In this document: one piece after another, positions 9,717-19,371 of the stretch
How positions within the stretch are numbered: position 1 is the first letter of the stretch
How the letters are laid out: each line of letters opens with the position of its first letter
The notes under the pieces: model-generated
What the model was told of the DNA's origin: nothing
Database searches by the model: none
Seen by the model: the letters and a program-made list of their open reading frames with translations, nothing else
Program-made: the position numbers and the translations under genes
Origin: CAWAND01 sp963807065
GTDB taxonomy: Bacteria > Chloroflexota > Anaerolineae > Anaerolineales > E44-bin32
Reading direction: 5' to 3'
NCBI GenBank assembly: GCA_963807065.1
Contig: CAWDZQ010000003.1
Coordinates: 124,001 to 188,000 of the forward strand
DNA length: 64,000 nucleotides

Positions 9717-10628
9717 ATGCAGCCTGCCGGTTCCGTCGTCCCCAAGAGCTTCATCAACCAACTCGCCGATCACCTGACGTGGTCCCGGCTGCTGTTCTCC
9801 TTGGGTCTGTTCGTCTTCCTGGGCATGATCTTGTTCCCTTTCTACTGGATGGCCAGTTCATCTTTCAAGACCGGCGCCGAGATCGCCGGCCGGGCTCCGG
9901 TGTACATTCCCAGTGCGTTGCACCTTGATGCTTATCGGGAACTGTTCGACCCCGCCGCACCCCATTTCCAGGCCTTCGCCCGCAACATCGTCAACAGCTT
10001 GCTGGTTTCCGTGCCCAGCGCGCTGCTAGCGGTGGTGTTCTCCACTCTGGGCGCCTACGCCATCGCTCGCTTGAAATTCGGAGGCAAGTCGCTGATGCTC
10101 AACAGCATCCTGATCGTCTACCTCTTCCCGGGCGTCCTGCTCATCATCCCGCTCTTCGCCCTGCTTGCTCAGGCTGGGGACCTGGTGGGGCTGCAGGTTC
10201 AGGACAACCTGGGCGTGCTGGTGTTTACCTATTTGGCGCAAACCCTTCCGGTGGCGCTGTACATGCTCACCAATTACTTCCACACCATCCCGGAGGAGAT
10301 TGAGGAAGCGGCTCAGATCGACGGCTGCTCCCGGCTGGCTGTCATCTGGCGGGTGACCCTGCCGCTGTCGATCCCAGCGCTGGTGACGGTCGGTATCTAC
10401 ACTTTCATGATCGCCTGGAATGAATTCCTGTATGCCCTCGTCTTCTTGAATGATCGGGCCATGTTCACCATGCCGATCAAACTTAACGCCATCTTTAACG
10501 ACCCCAGCCCGCGTCCCAACGTGGTGATGGCGGCTTCTACCGTCATGACGATTCCCGTGATCATCCTCTTCCTGGCCTTCGAGCGGTACCTTGAACAAGG
10601 TCTGACAGCCGGCGGCGTCAAGGGCTGA
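9717..10628 (+). CDS. ABC sugar transporter permease, MalG/UgpE type
   Basis: A 303-residue inner-membrane permease. The first membrane segment is LLFSLGLFVFLGMILFPFYW, followed by the usual SSFKT periplasmic start. The EAA loop is at about 193-215 (IEEAAQIDGCSRLAVIWRV). The C-terminus (LEQGLTAGGVKG) is typical for this subfamily. It starts 15 bp after the first permease and 3 bp before the glycosyltransferase gene, so all belong to one transcription unit. Together with the binding lipoprotein it forms a CUT1-type sugar importer. Confidence 0.9.
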   Translation: MQPAGSVVPKSFINQLADHLTWSRLLFSLGLFVFLGMILFPFYWMASSSFKTGAEIAGRAPVYIPSALHLDAYRELFDPAAPHFQAFARNIVNSLLVSVPSALLAVVFSTLGAYAIARLKFGGKSLMLNSILIVYLFPGVLLIIPLFALLAQAGDLVGLQVQDNLGVLVFTYLAQTLPVALYMLTNYFHTIPEEIEEAAQIDGCSRLAVIWRVTLPLSIPALVTVGIYTFMIAWNEFLYALVFLNDRAMFTMPIKLNAIFNDPSPRPNVVMAASTVMTIPVIILFLAFERYLEQGLTAGGVKG

Positions 10629-10631
10629 TCG

Positions 10632-11915
10632 ATGCGGATCGGTTTCATCTCTTTCCGCCTGGCGGGGACGGACGGCGTTTCCCTCGAGACCGCCAAGCTG
10701 GCTTCCATCTTGCATGGGCTCGGCCACCAGATCTATTACTTTGCGGGTCAACTGGACCAGCCGGCAAGCGATCACGGCCCGCTGTATGTGCCCGTGGCGG
10801 GAGGGACGGAGTTCGATCTCGCGCATTTCGAGCACCCTGAGATCCGGTGGATTACCGCGCGGGCCTTCGGAGTGGACACCTGGGGGGACGAATTCTCTCG
10901 TCGACTTGGAGAGGCACAGGGCACTCTAACGGAAGCGCTGCGCCAATTCATACGCCAACACACCCTCGATCTCATTGTTCCTCAAAATGTGTTTGCCATC
11001 CCGATGAATCTGCCCCTGAGCCTGGCGCTCAAGGGGGTGGTCGGCGAGACGGGGATCCCAACCATTGCCCATCACCACGACTTCTACTGGGAACGAGACC
11101 AGTATGCAGCGCCGGCGGCTGCGGATCTGCTGCGCCAGACCTTTCCGCCTGACCTTCCCAATATTCGTCACCTGGTCATCAACTCGGCAGCCCACAGGGC
11201 GCTCGCCGACCGAGGCATCGACAGCCGGGTCTTGCCGAACATCCTCGATTTTTCTGCCGAGCCGCCGGGTCCCGATGCCTATAACGCCAACCTGAGAGCT
11301 GAGCTGGGCCTTCCAGAAGGTTCGATCTTCTTCCTCCAGCCGACCCGCGTCATTCGGCGCAAGGGCATCCAGCTCTCGATTGAGCTGCTTGCGCGGATGA
11401 AATCCTTGAATTCCAGGTTGGTTATCAGCCACCGCGCCGAGCACGATTCGATCGACTACTTGGACGAACTGCGAGATTTGGCAAGTGGTTCCAACGTCGA
11501 TCTCGACTATGCGCCAGCCAGATTTGCGCCTTCTCGTGGCACGGATCGGGATGGGCGAAAGATCTACAGGTTCTGGGATGCCTATGCCCAGGCCGACTTC
11601 ATCACCTACCCAAGCCTTTATGAGGGCTTCGGGAACGCGCTCCTGGAAACGATCTACATGCGCCGTCCGTTGCTTGTCAATCTTTACTCGGTTTACCGCC
11701 AAGATATCGAGCCCACAGGCATCCGAGCCGTGACCATCGATGGACAGATCACCGACGAGACGGTTGCCTCGGTCCGGCGGCTCTTAAGGGAGCCTGATCG
11801 CGTGGCCGAGATGACCGAGCACAACTTTGCTGTCGCCAGCCGCCATTTCTCTTATGCGTTTGCGCGGCCGCTGCTCGAAGAGGTGATCCACTCCTTTGAC
11901 CGCGACCATGCCTGA
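10632..11915 (+). CDS. GT4-family glycosyltransferase of the sugar locus
   Basis: A 427-residue GT-B-fold retaining glycosyltransferase. The N-terminal domain starts RIGFISFRLAGTDGVSLETAKLA, and the C-terminal nucleotide-sugar domain has FLQPTRVIRRKGIQLSIELL and the E-x7-E motif EGFGNALLE (Glu331, Glu339). It lies 3 bp after a permease gene and overlaps the phosphorylase gene by 8 bp, so it is part of the same operon. A biosynthetic transferase inside an uptake and phosphorolysis operon is unusual. The N-terminus recalls mannosylglucosylglycerate synthases as I remember them, which would suit a glucosylglycerate theme, but I cannot verify that; its donor and acceptor are unknown. Confidence 0.8.
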   Translation: MRIGFISFRLAGTDGVSLETAKLASILHGLGHQIYYFAGQLDQPASDHGPLYVPVAGGTEFDLAHFEHPEIRWITARAFGVDTWGDEFSRRLGEAQGTLTEALRQFIRQHTLDLIVPQNVFAIPMNLPLSLALKGVVGETGIPTIAHHHDFYWERDQYAAPAAADLLRQTFPPDLPNIRHLVINSAAHRALADRGIDSRVLPNILDFSAEPPGPDAYNANLRAELGLPEGSIFFLQPTRVIRRKGIQLSIELLARMKSLNSRLVISHRAEHDSIDYLDELRDLASGSNVDLDYAPARFAPSRGTDRDGRKIYRFWDAYAQADFITYPSLYEGFGNALLETIYMRRPLLVNLYSVYRQDIEPTGIRAVTIDGQITDETVASVRRLLREPDRVAEMTEHNFAVASRHFSYAFARPLLEEVIHSFDRDHA

Positions 11916-13650
11916 AGGACGCTCGGATACCATTCGCCGCCTGCTTCGGCAGCTTTATGGCGCCGGAGAGGGCCCCCGGACGGCAGATCGCCTAATCGCC
12001 CGGATGGACCGGTTCAAGCGGGAAACCCATCGGAAGTTTCAGCCGGAGGAAGCCGGATTCAGCCAACGGGACGTCGTGCTGATCACCTATGCCGACATGC
12101 TGGCGGCCGACGACATGCTCCCGCTCAATTCCCTGCGCCGGTTTGTCGACACCTGGCTTCGGGATCTGGTCGACATCCTCCATATCTTGCCCTTCTTCCC
12201 GTCCTCTTCGGACGCCGGCTTCTCCGTGGTCGATTATGAGTCGGTCGATCCGGCACTGGGCTCGTGGGAGGATATCGAGGCTTTGAAGGCGGATGGCCAT
12301 CGGCTGATGTTCGACGCCGTCATCAACCATGTGTCGGCCGAAAGCGCCTGGTTCCGGGCCTTCCGGGAGGGGGACCCGCACTACGCCGATTACTTCATCC
12401 GCCTCGATCCCGCCACGGATCTCTCCAATATCACCCGCCCTCGCGCCCATCCGCTCCTGACGCCAGTGGTGACGGTGCGCGGTACGGAACATATATGGAC
12501 GACCTTCAGCCCCGACCAGGTCGACTTGAACTACGCGAATCCGGACACGCTGTTGGATGTCATCGACGTCGTGCTCTCGTACGTCGAACATGGCGCCGAC
12601 ATCCTTCGCCTGGACGCCGTCGCTTACCTGTGGAAAGAGGTGGGTACTACCTGTATCCACCTCGCGCAAGCGCATTGGATCGTACAGCTCTTCCGCGCTT
12701 TCATCGACGAAGTTGCGCCGGGGGTGGTCATACTGACGGAAACCAACGTCCCCCATCCGGACAACGTATCCTACTTCGGCGACGGGACCAACGAAGCCCA
12801 TCTGGTGTACAACTTCACGCTTCCCCCCTTGACGGCCCACGCCGTGCTCAGTGGTTCCGCCCAGCATTTGACAGATTGGGCCGAGACACTGTGGACGCCG
12901 TCTCCGAGCACTGCCTTCCTCAATTTCACCGCCTCTCACGATGGCATCGGCTTGATGCCTGTAAAAGGGATCCTGGCCGAAGATGAAATCGACCTTTTGG
13001 TGTCGAAGACACAATCGGGCGGCGGGGTAATCTCCTCCAAGTCCAATCCGGATGGATCGACCAGTCCCTATGAGCTGAACATTTCCTATTTTGACCTGTT
13101 GAATGGTGCTCGGCCGGAGGATCCCCAGAGCCTGTGTGTGGATCGTTTCATCGTCTCTCAGGCGGTCATGCTGGCACTGGCTGGCCTGCCTGCCATCTAC
13201 CTTCACAGCCTCTTGGGGTCACGCAACTTCGAGAAGGGCATCGAGCTGACGGCCCTGCCGCGTAGCATCAACCGTGAGAAGCTGAAGAGGGCCAAGACCG
13301 AACAAGAGCTCGGGGAGGCGGGGCACTTGCGCCGTGCCGTCTTTGAGTCGTATCGAAGATTGATTGCGGCGCGAATCCTCGAGCCGGCCTTTCATCCTGG
13401 CAGCCCCCAGCGGATCCGGCGGTTGGATGAGCGCGTCTTCGCCATCCAGCGAACCGACGAGGGAACCAACCAGGCAGTCTTAGCACTGCACAATGTCAGC
13501 GGTGTGACCGTCCCCCTGAGTGTTCCCGTGGAAGGGGCGGGAGCTCGCTGGAAGGACCTGATCGACGGTCGCCGACATCAGGCCAGGGCCGGCACCCTCA
13601 CCTTGGACGTGCCACCTTATGGCGTGGCCTGGTTGAAGAACGTCCCCTAG
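11908..13650 (+). CDS. GH13_18 phosphorylase (sucrose/glucosylglycerate phosphorylase family)
   Basis: A 580-residue (beta/alpha)8 enzyme of the sucrose phosphorylase subfamily. This family cleaves an alpha-glucoside with phosphate to alpha-glucose 1-phosphate. Catalytic residues can be placed: nucleophile Asp236 (ILRLDAVAYLW), acid/base Glu278 (VILTETNVPH) and transition-state Asp345 (TASHDGIGL). DILHILPFFPSSSDAGFSVVDYE is the characteristic N-terminal barrel motif. The ATG at 11908 overlaps the preceding stop (ATGCCTGA). Subfamily members act on sucrose, sucrose 6-phosphate, glucosylglycerol or glucosylglycerate. The neighbouring glycerate 2-kinase makes glucosylglycerate the best guess, but sequence alone does not settle it. 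Confidence 0.85.
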   Translation: MPEGRSDTIRRLLRQLYGAGEGPRTADRLIARMDRFKRETHRKFQPEEAGFSQRDVVLITYADMLAADDMLPLNSLRRFVDTWLRDLVDILHILPFFPSSSDAGFSVVDYESVDPALGSWEDIEALKADGHRLMFDAVINHVSAESAWFRAFREGDPHYADYFIRLDPATDLSNITRPRAHPLLTPVVTVRGTEHIWTTFSPDQVDLNYANPDTLLDVIDVVLSYVEHGADILRLDAVAYLWKEVGTTCIHLAQAHWIVQLFRAFIDEVAPGVVILTETNVPHPDNVSYFGDGTNEAHLVYNFTLPPLTAHAVLSGSAQHLTDWAETLWTPSPSTAFLNFTASHDGIGLMPVKGILAEDEIDLLVSKTQSGGGVISSKSNPDGSTSPYELNISYFDLLNGARPEDPQSLCVDRFIVSQAVMLALAGLPAIYLHSLLGSRNFEKGIELTALPRSINREKLKRAKTEQELGEAGHLRRAVFESYRRLIAARILEPAFHPGSPQRIRRLDERVFAIQRTDEGTNQAVLALHNVSGVTVPLSVPVEGAGARWKDLIDGRRHQARAGTLTLDVPPYGVAWLKNVP

Positions 13651-13966
13651 GATGACCAAGCTGACCTTTGGGCCAAGTGCCGGTTGTCCGGCCCTCAGCC
13701 TGGCTTGGCGCAGCCCCCCGTTCGACCATCCTGCCCCGCTCGTCTTTCCCGCAGCCGATGGGCAGCCCGCCCGCCTGAGCCTGGCCGGGCGATGGGCCCC
13801 TCCCCTTGACATGGGGGGACACCTTCTCGCCATGACTTGTGGATGCGGACATCGCCGACCAGCTTGATTTCTAGTATCATGAGCCACCCCTGGCCGGTTG
13901 AGCGAACCACGCGTCCATTCTTAATCTGCTAGAGCACCTCGTCGCGAGAGCCCAAGGAGGCTGTCT

Positions 13967-15725
13967 GTGAACCTGCGTCGCGCGCTTTTCGGTCTCATGC
14001 TTGTGGTTGTGTCGGCGGCCTGCTCATCGCCGGCCGCCACCAAAGCAACACCACCTGAACCGACCCTCAGCCCGATTCCCCCAACCGCCGCCCCATCCGC
14101 CGCTCCGACGCCGACAGTTAAGCCGGTCGCTGTCGAGCACCGTATTGGGGTTCGGCAGGGCTCCTCTGGTATGGAGTTCTACGACCGGGAAACCGGCGAA
14201 CGCTTCGTGCCGCGCGGCGCCGACTATGTCCATTGGGTGTCCAGGCCCTCGCCCGGGCAAGGGGACATCTGGGTTGATGCCCTTTTCAACACGTCCTTCG
14301 GTGAGCTGGACCAGGCTGAAGCCGAGCTCCAGCAGATGAATGCGTTGGGGTTCAACACGGTGCGCATGTGGAAGAACGCCTGCTGGGGCGAGGTGGGCGG
14401 ATGCATCGGCAATCCGGCCGGCGGGCTGTCGGACGCTTACCTCGACAACATCACCACCTTCCTGCGCCTGGCCAAGCAATACGGCATCTACGTCATCTTC
14501 ACCGATGATTGGGTGCCAGATCACGGCGGTTACAGTCAGGAACTCAATCGTGCAGCTTACGCGGGGTACAACGGCGTCTATTTGACTGGCCACGGAATTA
14601 ATGCTGAGCGGATGTACTGGGTGGACTTGATCCAGGGTCTGATCGAGCGCGGCGCGCCGCTCGACGCCGTGTTGGCCTACGAGTTGAAGAACGAGGCCTT
14701 CTATGAGGCCGATTCCCCTCCCCTGAGCAAGACCTCCGGCTCGGTTACCACGGCCAACGGCAACACCTACGATATGGCTGTGACTCAGGACCACGTGCGC
14801 ATGATGGAGGAAGGCTGGCTGTACTGGATCGAGCAGCTGCGGGATTCCATCCAGGCCGTCGATCCGACGGCGCTGGTGACGATGGGTTTCTTCGTTCAGC
14901 AGGAGCCGAATCCGGTGCGTGAAGGGGACCAACGTCTGGTCTACCTCGATCGCGTGGTGCGGGAGTTCGCAGCTCGATTTCCTCGATTTTCACGCCTATC
15001 CTGGGTACGACCTGTCGATGAAGGGACACGCCGAGAACTTCGCCCTGGAAGGCGCCGGTGACAAGTTAATCGTGATGGGAGAGTTTGGAGCGGACAAGCA
15101 CAACTACGCCACTGCCGAACGCGGGGCGGCGGCGCTCCAGGCCTGGCAGGTCGAGTCGTGCGATTACGGGTTCGATGGCTGGCTGTTCTGGACTTGGGGC
15201 CAGAACCCCAACGACGAGTTCTGGAATGCCTACGAGGGAGACGGGGCTGTTGCGACCGTGCTCGCTCCGTCCAATCGTCCCGATCCCTGCGCCTACGGCA
15301 ACTTCAGCTTCATCCGCTTCAACGCCGCGGCCCGGGCTGTGATCACGGCCTCGAGCTACGCGCCCGGGTATCCGCCCGAACAGGCGGCGGACGGTACCCA
15401 GGACTACTGGAACAGCTACGCTGGGCCGCCCCAGTGGATCCAGTTTGATCTCGCAGAACCCACCGACGTCGAGTCGATCGCGCTCACGATCGCCCAAAAC
15501 CCGCCCGGCCGCACCGTGCACCAGATCTGGGTACGACAGGCTGGCAAGGACATTGCCCTAGTGGACACCCTCGACGGGGTCACCGATGAGGGCGATGTCC
15601 TCACCTTCACACCGGAGGAGCCGCTGATCGGTGTCGACCGGGTAAGAGTCGTGACGACCTACTCTGGCGATCTTTGGCCAGCCTGGCATGAGATCGAGAT
15701 CCTGACCTCGACGCCGCCCGGGTGA
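13967..15725 (+). CDS. Secreted clan GH-A glycosidase-like lipoprotein, copy 1 (one frameshift)
   Basis: GTG start after AAGGAGG. It has a lipoprotein signal with lipobox SAAC (Cys19), then a Pro/Thr/Ala linker and a TIM-barrel domain resembling GH5-type clan A glycosidases. The putative acid/base is Glu243 (YELKNEAFYE) and the nucleophile lies in VMGEFGADK. A C-terminal beta-sandwich (GPPQWIQFDLAEPTDVES to WHEIEIL) resembles F5/8 type C (CBM32-like) modules. Near 14966 an extra T in GGGAGTTCGCAG breaks the frame; the intact second copy reads ESQLDF at this point, so one inserted base explains it. The linker is four residues longer than in copy 2 (an extra SAAP). It would act outside the cell on a polysaccharide; the substrate is unknown. 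Confidence 0.8.
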
Positions 15726-15746
15726 GCTCCTGGATTCGGAAGAAAA

Positions 15747-15805
15747 GCGCCTCGGTCGGCTGTGCCGCCCTGGGTTTTGGCGAACGCGCCGCGCGACCGA
15801 GGCGC
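15747..15805 (+). terminator. Hairpin after GH copy 1
   Basis: GCGCCTCGGTCG (15747-15758) pairs with CGACCGAGGCGC (15794-15805). There is no long T-run. A similar hairpin follows the second copy. It is probably a transcript end or RNA-stabilising structure. Confidence 0.6.
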
Positions 15806-16022
15806 TGGTTTTGGCCCTCACGACGACACGATCGCCACGGGGCCTTCGGCCCGTCGCCATGACAAGGGTGGACACCGGCGTCACGCCATGACATGCGGAT
15901 TCGGACATCGCCGACCAACTTGATTTCCAGTATGATGAGCCACCCCTGGCCGGTTGAGCGAACCACGCGTCCATTCTTAATCTGCTAGAGCTACCCGTCG
16001 CAAGAGCCCAAGGAGGCTGTCT

Positions 16023-17768
16023 GTGAACCTGCGTCGCGCGCTTTTCGGTCTCATGCTTGTGGTTGTGTCGGCGGCCTGCTCATCGCCGGCCGCTACCAAA
16101 GCAGTCCCACCTGAACCGACCCTCAGCCCGGTTCCCCCAACTGCCGCTCCGACGCCGACGGAAAAGCCGGTCGCTGTCGAGCACCGCATTGGGGTTCGGC
16201 AGGGCTCATCCGGGATGGAGTTCTACGACCGGGAAACCGGCGAACGCTTCGTGCCGCGCGGCGCCGACTACGTCCATTGGGTGTCCAGGCCCTCGCCCGG
16301 ACGGGGCAACATCTGGGTCGATGCCCTTTTCAACACCTCGTTTGGCGAGCTGGACCAGGCTGAAGCCGAGCTGCAGCAGATGAAAGCGCTGGGGTTTAAC
16401 ACGGTGCGTATGTGGAAGAACGCCTGCTGGGGCGAGGTGGGCGGATGCATCGGCAATCCGGCCGGCGGGCTGTCCGACGCTTACCTCGACAACATCACCA
16501 CATTCCTTCGCCTGGCCAAGCAATACGGAATCTACGTCATCTTCACCGATGATTGGGTGCCAGATGATGGCGGCTACAGCCAGGAGCTATCCCGGGCTGC
16601 TTACCCGAGCTACAACGGTGTCTACTTGACCGAACACGGCATTAATGCCGAACGGATGTACTGGGTGGACCTGATCCAGGGTCTGATCGAGCGCGGCGCG
16701 CCGCTCGACGCCGTGTTGGCTTACGAGCTGAAGAACGAGGCGTACTACGAACTTAATTATCCTCCCCTGGACAGGACCTCGGGGACAGTCACTGCTGCCA
16801 ATGGCAGCAGCTATGACATGGCCGATCAGCAGGACCGAATCCGCATGATGGAAGAGAGCTGGATCTTCTGGATCAAGCAGCTGCGGGATTCGATCCAGGC
16901 CGTCGATCCGACGGCGCTGGTGACGATGGGCTTCATTTCCCAGCAAGAGCCGAACCCGGTTCGTGAGGGTGATCCGCGTGTTGTTTATCTCGATCGCGTC
17001 GTGCGCGAATCGCAGCTTGATTTCATCGATTTCCACCCCTATCCGGGCTACGATCTGTCTTTGAAAGAACATGTTGAAAATTTCGCCATGCCCGGAGCTG
17101 GGGATAAGTTGATCCTGATGGGTGAGTTTGGGGCCGACAAGGAGTTCTACACCACGGCCAGTCGCGCTGCGGCAGCCCTACAGTCCTGGCAGGTCGAGTC
17201 GTGCGACTACGGATTCGATGGCTGGTTGTTCTGGACCTGGGGCCAGAACCCCGACGACGAGTTCTGGAATGCCTACGAAGGAGACGGGGCGGTTGCGACC
17301 GTGCTCGCACCGGCCAACCGGCCCGACCCTTGTGCCTACGGCGATTTCGACTTCATCCGCTTCAATGCCGCCGCTCAGGCCACGATCACGGCCTCCAGCC
17401 ATGCTCTCGATTTCGTTCCTGAGCTGGCGGCTGATGGCACTCGGGAATATTGGATCAGCTCCGGTGGACCACCACAGTGGATTCAATTCGCGCTCGCCGC
17501 CCCGACAGATGTCGAGTCGTTCGTGCTCACAGTCTTGCAGGACCCACCCGGGCGCAGCGTGCACCAACTCTGGGTGCGGCAGGCGGGCAGGCCAATTGCA
17601 CTCCTGCATACCTTTGATCAAGTGACCCAGGAAGGTGATGTGCTCACCTACCAGCCGGACCAGCCTCTGGTTGGTGTGGACCTGGTGAAGGTGGTGACGA
17701 CCTATGCCCTGGACGTGTGGCCCGGTTGGCATGAGATCGAGATCCTGACCTCGACGCCGCCTGGATGA
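16023..17768 (+). CDS. Secreted clan GH-A glycosidase-like lipoprotein, copy 2 (intact)
   Basis: A 581-residue lipoprotein with lipobox SAAC (Cys19), a short linker, a TIM-barrel catalytic domain and a C-terminal discoidin-like domain. Putative catalytic residues are Glu239 (YELKNEAYYE) and Glu368 (LMGEFGADK), one residue at each of the usual clan GH-A strand ends. Conserved barrel features are RGADYVHW, LGFNTVRMWKNACWGEVGGC and YVIFTDDWVPDDGGY. GTG start with AAGGAGG upstream. Amino-acid differences from copy 1 are scattered over the whole length, so the duplication is not very recent or the copies have diverged in specificity. Anchoring outside the membrane suggests saccharide breakdown, possibly feeding the neighbouring ABC importer; this is inference. 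Confidence 0.82.
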   Translation: MNLRRALFGLMLVVVSAACSSPAATKAVPPEPTLSPVPPTAAPTPTEKPVAVEHRIGVRQGSSGMEFYDRETGERFVPRGADYVHWVSRPSPGRGNIWVDALFNTSFGELDQAEAELQQMKALGFNTVRMWKNACWGEVGGCIGNPAGGLSDAYLDNITTFLRLAKQYGIYVIFTDDWVPDDGGYSQELSRAAYPSYNGVYLTEHGINAERMYWVDLIQGLIERGAPLDAVLAYELKNEAYYELNYPPLDRTSGTVTAANGSSYDMADQQDRIRMMEESWIFWIKQLRDSIQAVDPTALVTMGFISQQEPNPVREGDPRVVYLDRVVRESQLDFIDFHPYPGYDLSLKEHVENFAMPGAGDKLILMGEFGADKEFYTTASRAAAALQSWQVESCDYGFDGWLFWTWGQNPDDEFWNAYEGDGAVATVLAPANRPDPCAYGDFDFIRFNAAAQATITASSHALDFVPELAADGTREYWISSGGPPQWIQFALAAPTDVESFVLTVLQDPPGRSVHQLWVRQAGRPIALLHTFDQVTQEGDVLTYQPDQPLVGVDLVKVVTTYALDVWPGWHEIEILTSTPPG

Positions 17769-17791
17769 GCTCCTGATTTCGGAAGGACAAG

Positions 17792-17845
17792 GCCTCGGTC
17801 GGCTGCGCCGCCATCAGTTTGGCAAGCGAGCGGCGCGACCGAGGC
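17792..17845 (+). terminator. Hairpin after GH copy 2
   Basis: GCCTCGGTCG (17792-17801) pairs with CGACCGAGGC (17836-17845), with an inner GCGCCGC/GCGGCGC stem. It matches the hairpin after copy 1 and belongs to the duplicated unit. Confidence 0.6.
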
Positions 17846-17872
17846 GCTGATCTGGTCCTCTCACGACGAAGC

Positions 17873-17922
17873 GATGGCCACCCCAACAATATCTTGGGAC
17901 GGGCGGCGCCGCCTCGCAATGA
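17873..17922. repeat. Dispersed intergenic repeat, copy A2
   Basis: Begins GATGGCCACCCCAACAA and continues through GGGCGGCGCCGCC to CTCGCAATGAG, the same order as copy A1 at 2428. The rest of the 355-base gap 17769-18123 contains the hairpin above, two more CTCGCAATGAG/CTCGCCATGAC pieces and no gene. TCGCAATGAC-type ends are familiar from palindromic repeats in many environmental genomes, so this may be a decayed member. Confidence 0.55.
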
Positions 17923-18123
17923 GGAGGTGGGCACGCACTTTCTCGCAATGAGACGGTACGCCTTCGGCGCCTCGCCATGACCTTCGCATCATCCCAGTTT
18001 GGCATCCAAATGCGCTTATAATGGGTTGGGTGTGGAGCCTTCAAACGCAGGTCGGCTCCGTTCCTCTCTTTGCTCGAAACTCGAAGACCCCTCTTAGTCT
18101 GCGCCAGCGTCAGAAGGTTTCCA

Positions 18124-19335
18124 ATGCGCGTGCTCATCCCGAACCACTTCCCCCTGGAAGGCTCGGGGAGCGGCATTTACACCCAGAATGTCGCCCGAGA
18201 ATTGGTGAAGAAAGGTCACCACGCTCTGGCCATTTGCCCAGACCATGACGTGCGAGGCGGCTACCCGTTCGACGTCGAAACCATTCTGTTCACACCGGAT
18301 GAAGGGGCGGCGCCGGGGAAAGATCGCCTTCCGTTCAACTTTCCGTGTTTCACGACCCATCCCCGCAGCTCGACCACCTATGCGGATTTGGACGCTGCCC
18401 AACGCGCCGCCTATGTCGATGCCTTTCAAAGGGCGATCGACGCAGCCGTAGAAACGTGGAAGCCAGATGTGATCCACGCCATGCATCTGTGGGTCACGAC
18501 CTACGCCGCCACCAAAACCCGGGTGCCCACCGTGGCCACGGCCCACGGGACGGATTTGATGGGGTTCCAGCGCTACCCCGACTGGCAGGAGCTGGCCCTG
18601 GAGGGCGTGGGGAGGAGCAAGGCGGTGATTGCCATCTCGCACCAGGTCGCCGACGACGCCATGGACCTGTACGCCATCCCTGAAACGAAAATCCGCCTGA
18701 TTATGAACGGTTTCGACGAGTCGGTCTTCCACCCCATGGCGCTCGATCGGAAGGACGTGCTGCGAGCTTTCGGGATTGAGCCGCCGCCGGCCCTGATAAT
18801 TTTCGTCGGCAAGCTGGCCCGGTTCAAAGGAGTCGACGTGCTGCTTGATGCGGCTGCCGTCTATGAAGCGGCACTGCCGGGCGTCATGACGCTGATCATC
18901 GGGGACGGTGAGCTTCACGACGAGCTCCTGAGCCAGGCCGAGAGCCTCCAGCTCAAGCACGTCCGCTTTATGGGGCAGCACCCTCAGGCGGAGATCGCCC
19001 GCCTGCTGAACGTGGCGGATGTCTCTGTGGTGCCGTCCCGGGTGGAGCCGTTTGGGCTGGTGGCTGTAGAAGCCTTGGCGTGCGGCACGCCGGTGATCGC
19101 CACGGACGCCGGCGGGCTGGTGGATTTTGTGGACGACCGGGTAGGTTGGCTGGTGGATGTGGGTGACGCCGGACAGCTGGCCCGCGCCGTCATCGAATCC
19201 ATCGAGACACACGGCAAGCGAACCAAAGGACGGGTCGCCGCCGGATACGCGAGCCAGCACTTCTCGTGGTCTCAACAGGTGGACAAGATGCTGGCGGTGT
19301 ATCACGAAGTGCTGGGCGACGATGCGAAGGTGTGA
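18124..19335 (+). CDS. GT4-family glycosyltransferase
   Basis: A 403-residue GT-B-fold retaining transferase. The N-terminal acceptor domain begins MRVLIPNHFPLEGSGSGIYT with the glycine-rich loop GSGSGIYTQNVARELVKKGH. The C-terminal donor domain has IIFVGKLARFKGVDVLLDA and the E-x7-E motif EPFGLVAVE (Glu308, Glu316) followed by ALACGTPVIATDAGGLVDFV. The ATG at 18124 follows AGAAGG. It is first of three glycosyltransferase genes in the same orientation with 36-130 bp gaps, likely a small glycan or glycolipid assembly group. Donor and acceptor cannot be told from the sequence. Confidence 0.85.
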   Translation: MRVLIPNHFPLEGSGSGIYTQNVARELVKKGHHALAICPDHDVRGGYPFDVETILFTPDEGAAPGKDRLPFNFPCFTTHPRSSTTYADLDAAQRAAYVDAFQRAIDAAVETWKPDVIHAMHLWVTTYAATKTRVPTVATAHGTDLMGFQRYPDWQELALEGVGRSKAVIAISHQVADDAMDLYAIPETKIRLIMNGFDESVFHPMALDRKDVLRAFGIEPPPALIIFVGKLARFKGVDVLLDAAAVYEAALPGVMTLIIGDGELHDELLSQAESLQLKHVRFMGQHPQAEIARLLNVADVSVVPSRVEPFGLVAVEALACGTPVIATDAGGLVDFVDDRVGWLVDVGDAGQLARAVIESIETHGKRTKGRVAAGYASQHFSWSQQVDKMLAVYHEVLGDDAKV

Positions 19336-19371
19336 GCAAACCCATTCAGTAGGGTCCCCAAGGAGGGCGGC

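Larger units (their letters stand above)
13828..15805 (+). repeat. Tandem duplication, unit 1
   Basis: From CGCCATGAC at 13828 to the hairpin ending at 15805, this unit matches the next one (15884 onward) at an offset of exactly 2056 bp for the leader and the start codon. Leader, signal peptide, catalytic domain, C-terminal domain and terminator are all duplicated. The leader TGAGCCACCCCTGGCCGGTT and the stretch through the AAGGAGG ribosome site are almost identical. The 13651-13827 gap holds no gene. Confidence 0.85.
15884..17845 (+). repeat. Tandem duplication, unit 2
   Basis: Second copy of the 2056-bp unit. It begins with the same CGCCATGAC piece and near-identical leader, carries the intact gene and ends with a matching hairpin. 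The gap 15806-15883 holds only repeat debris. Confidence 0.85.

Noticed and set aside
11992..13206. Antisense frame of about 400 codons opposite the GH13_18 gene
   Set aside because: The sense strand has complete catalytic motifs; the antisense product has histidine/arginine-rich noise.
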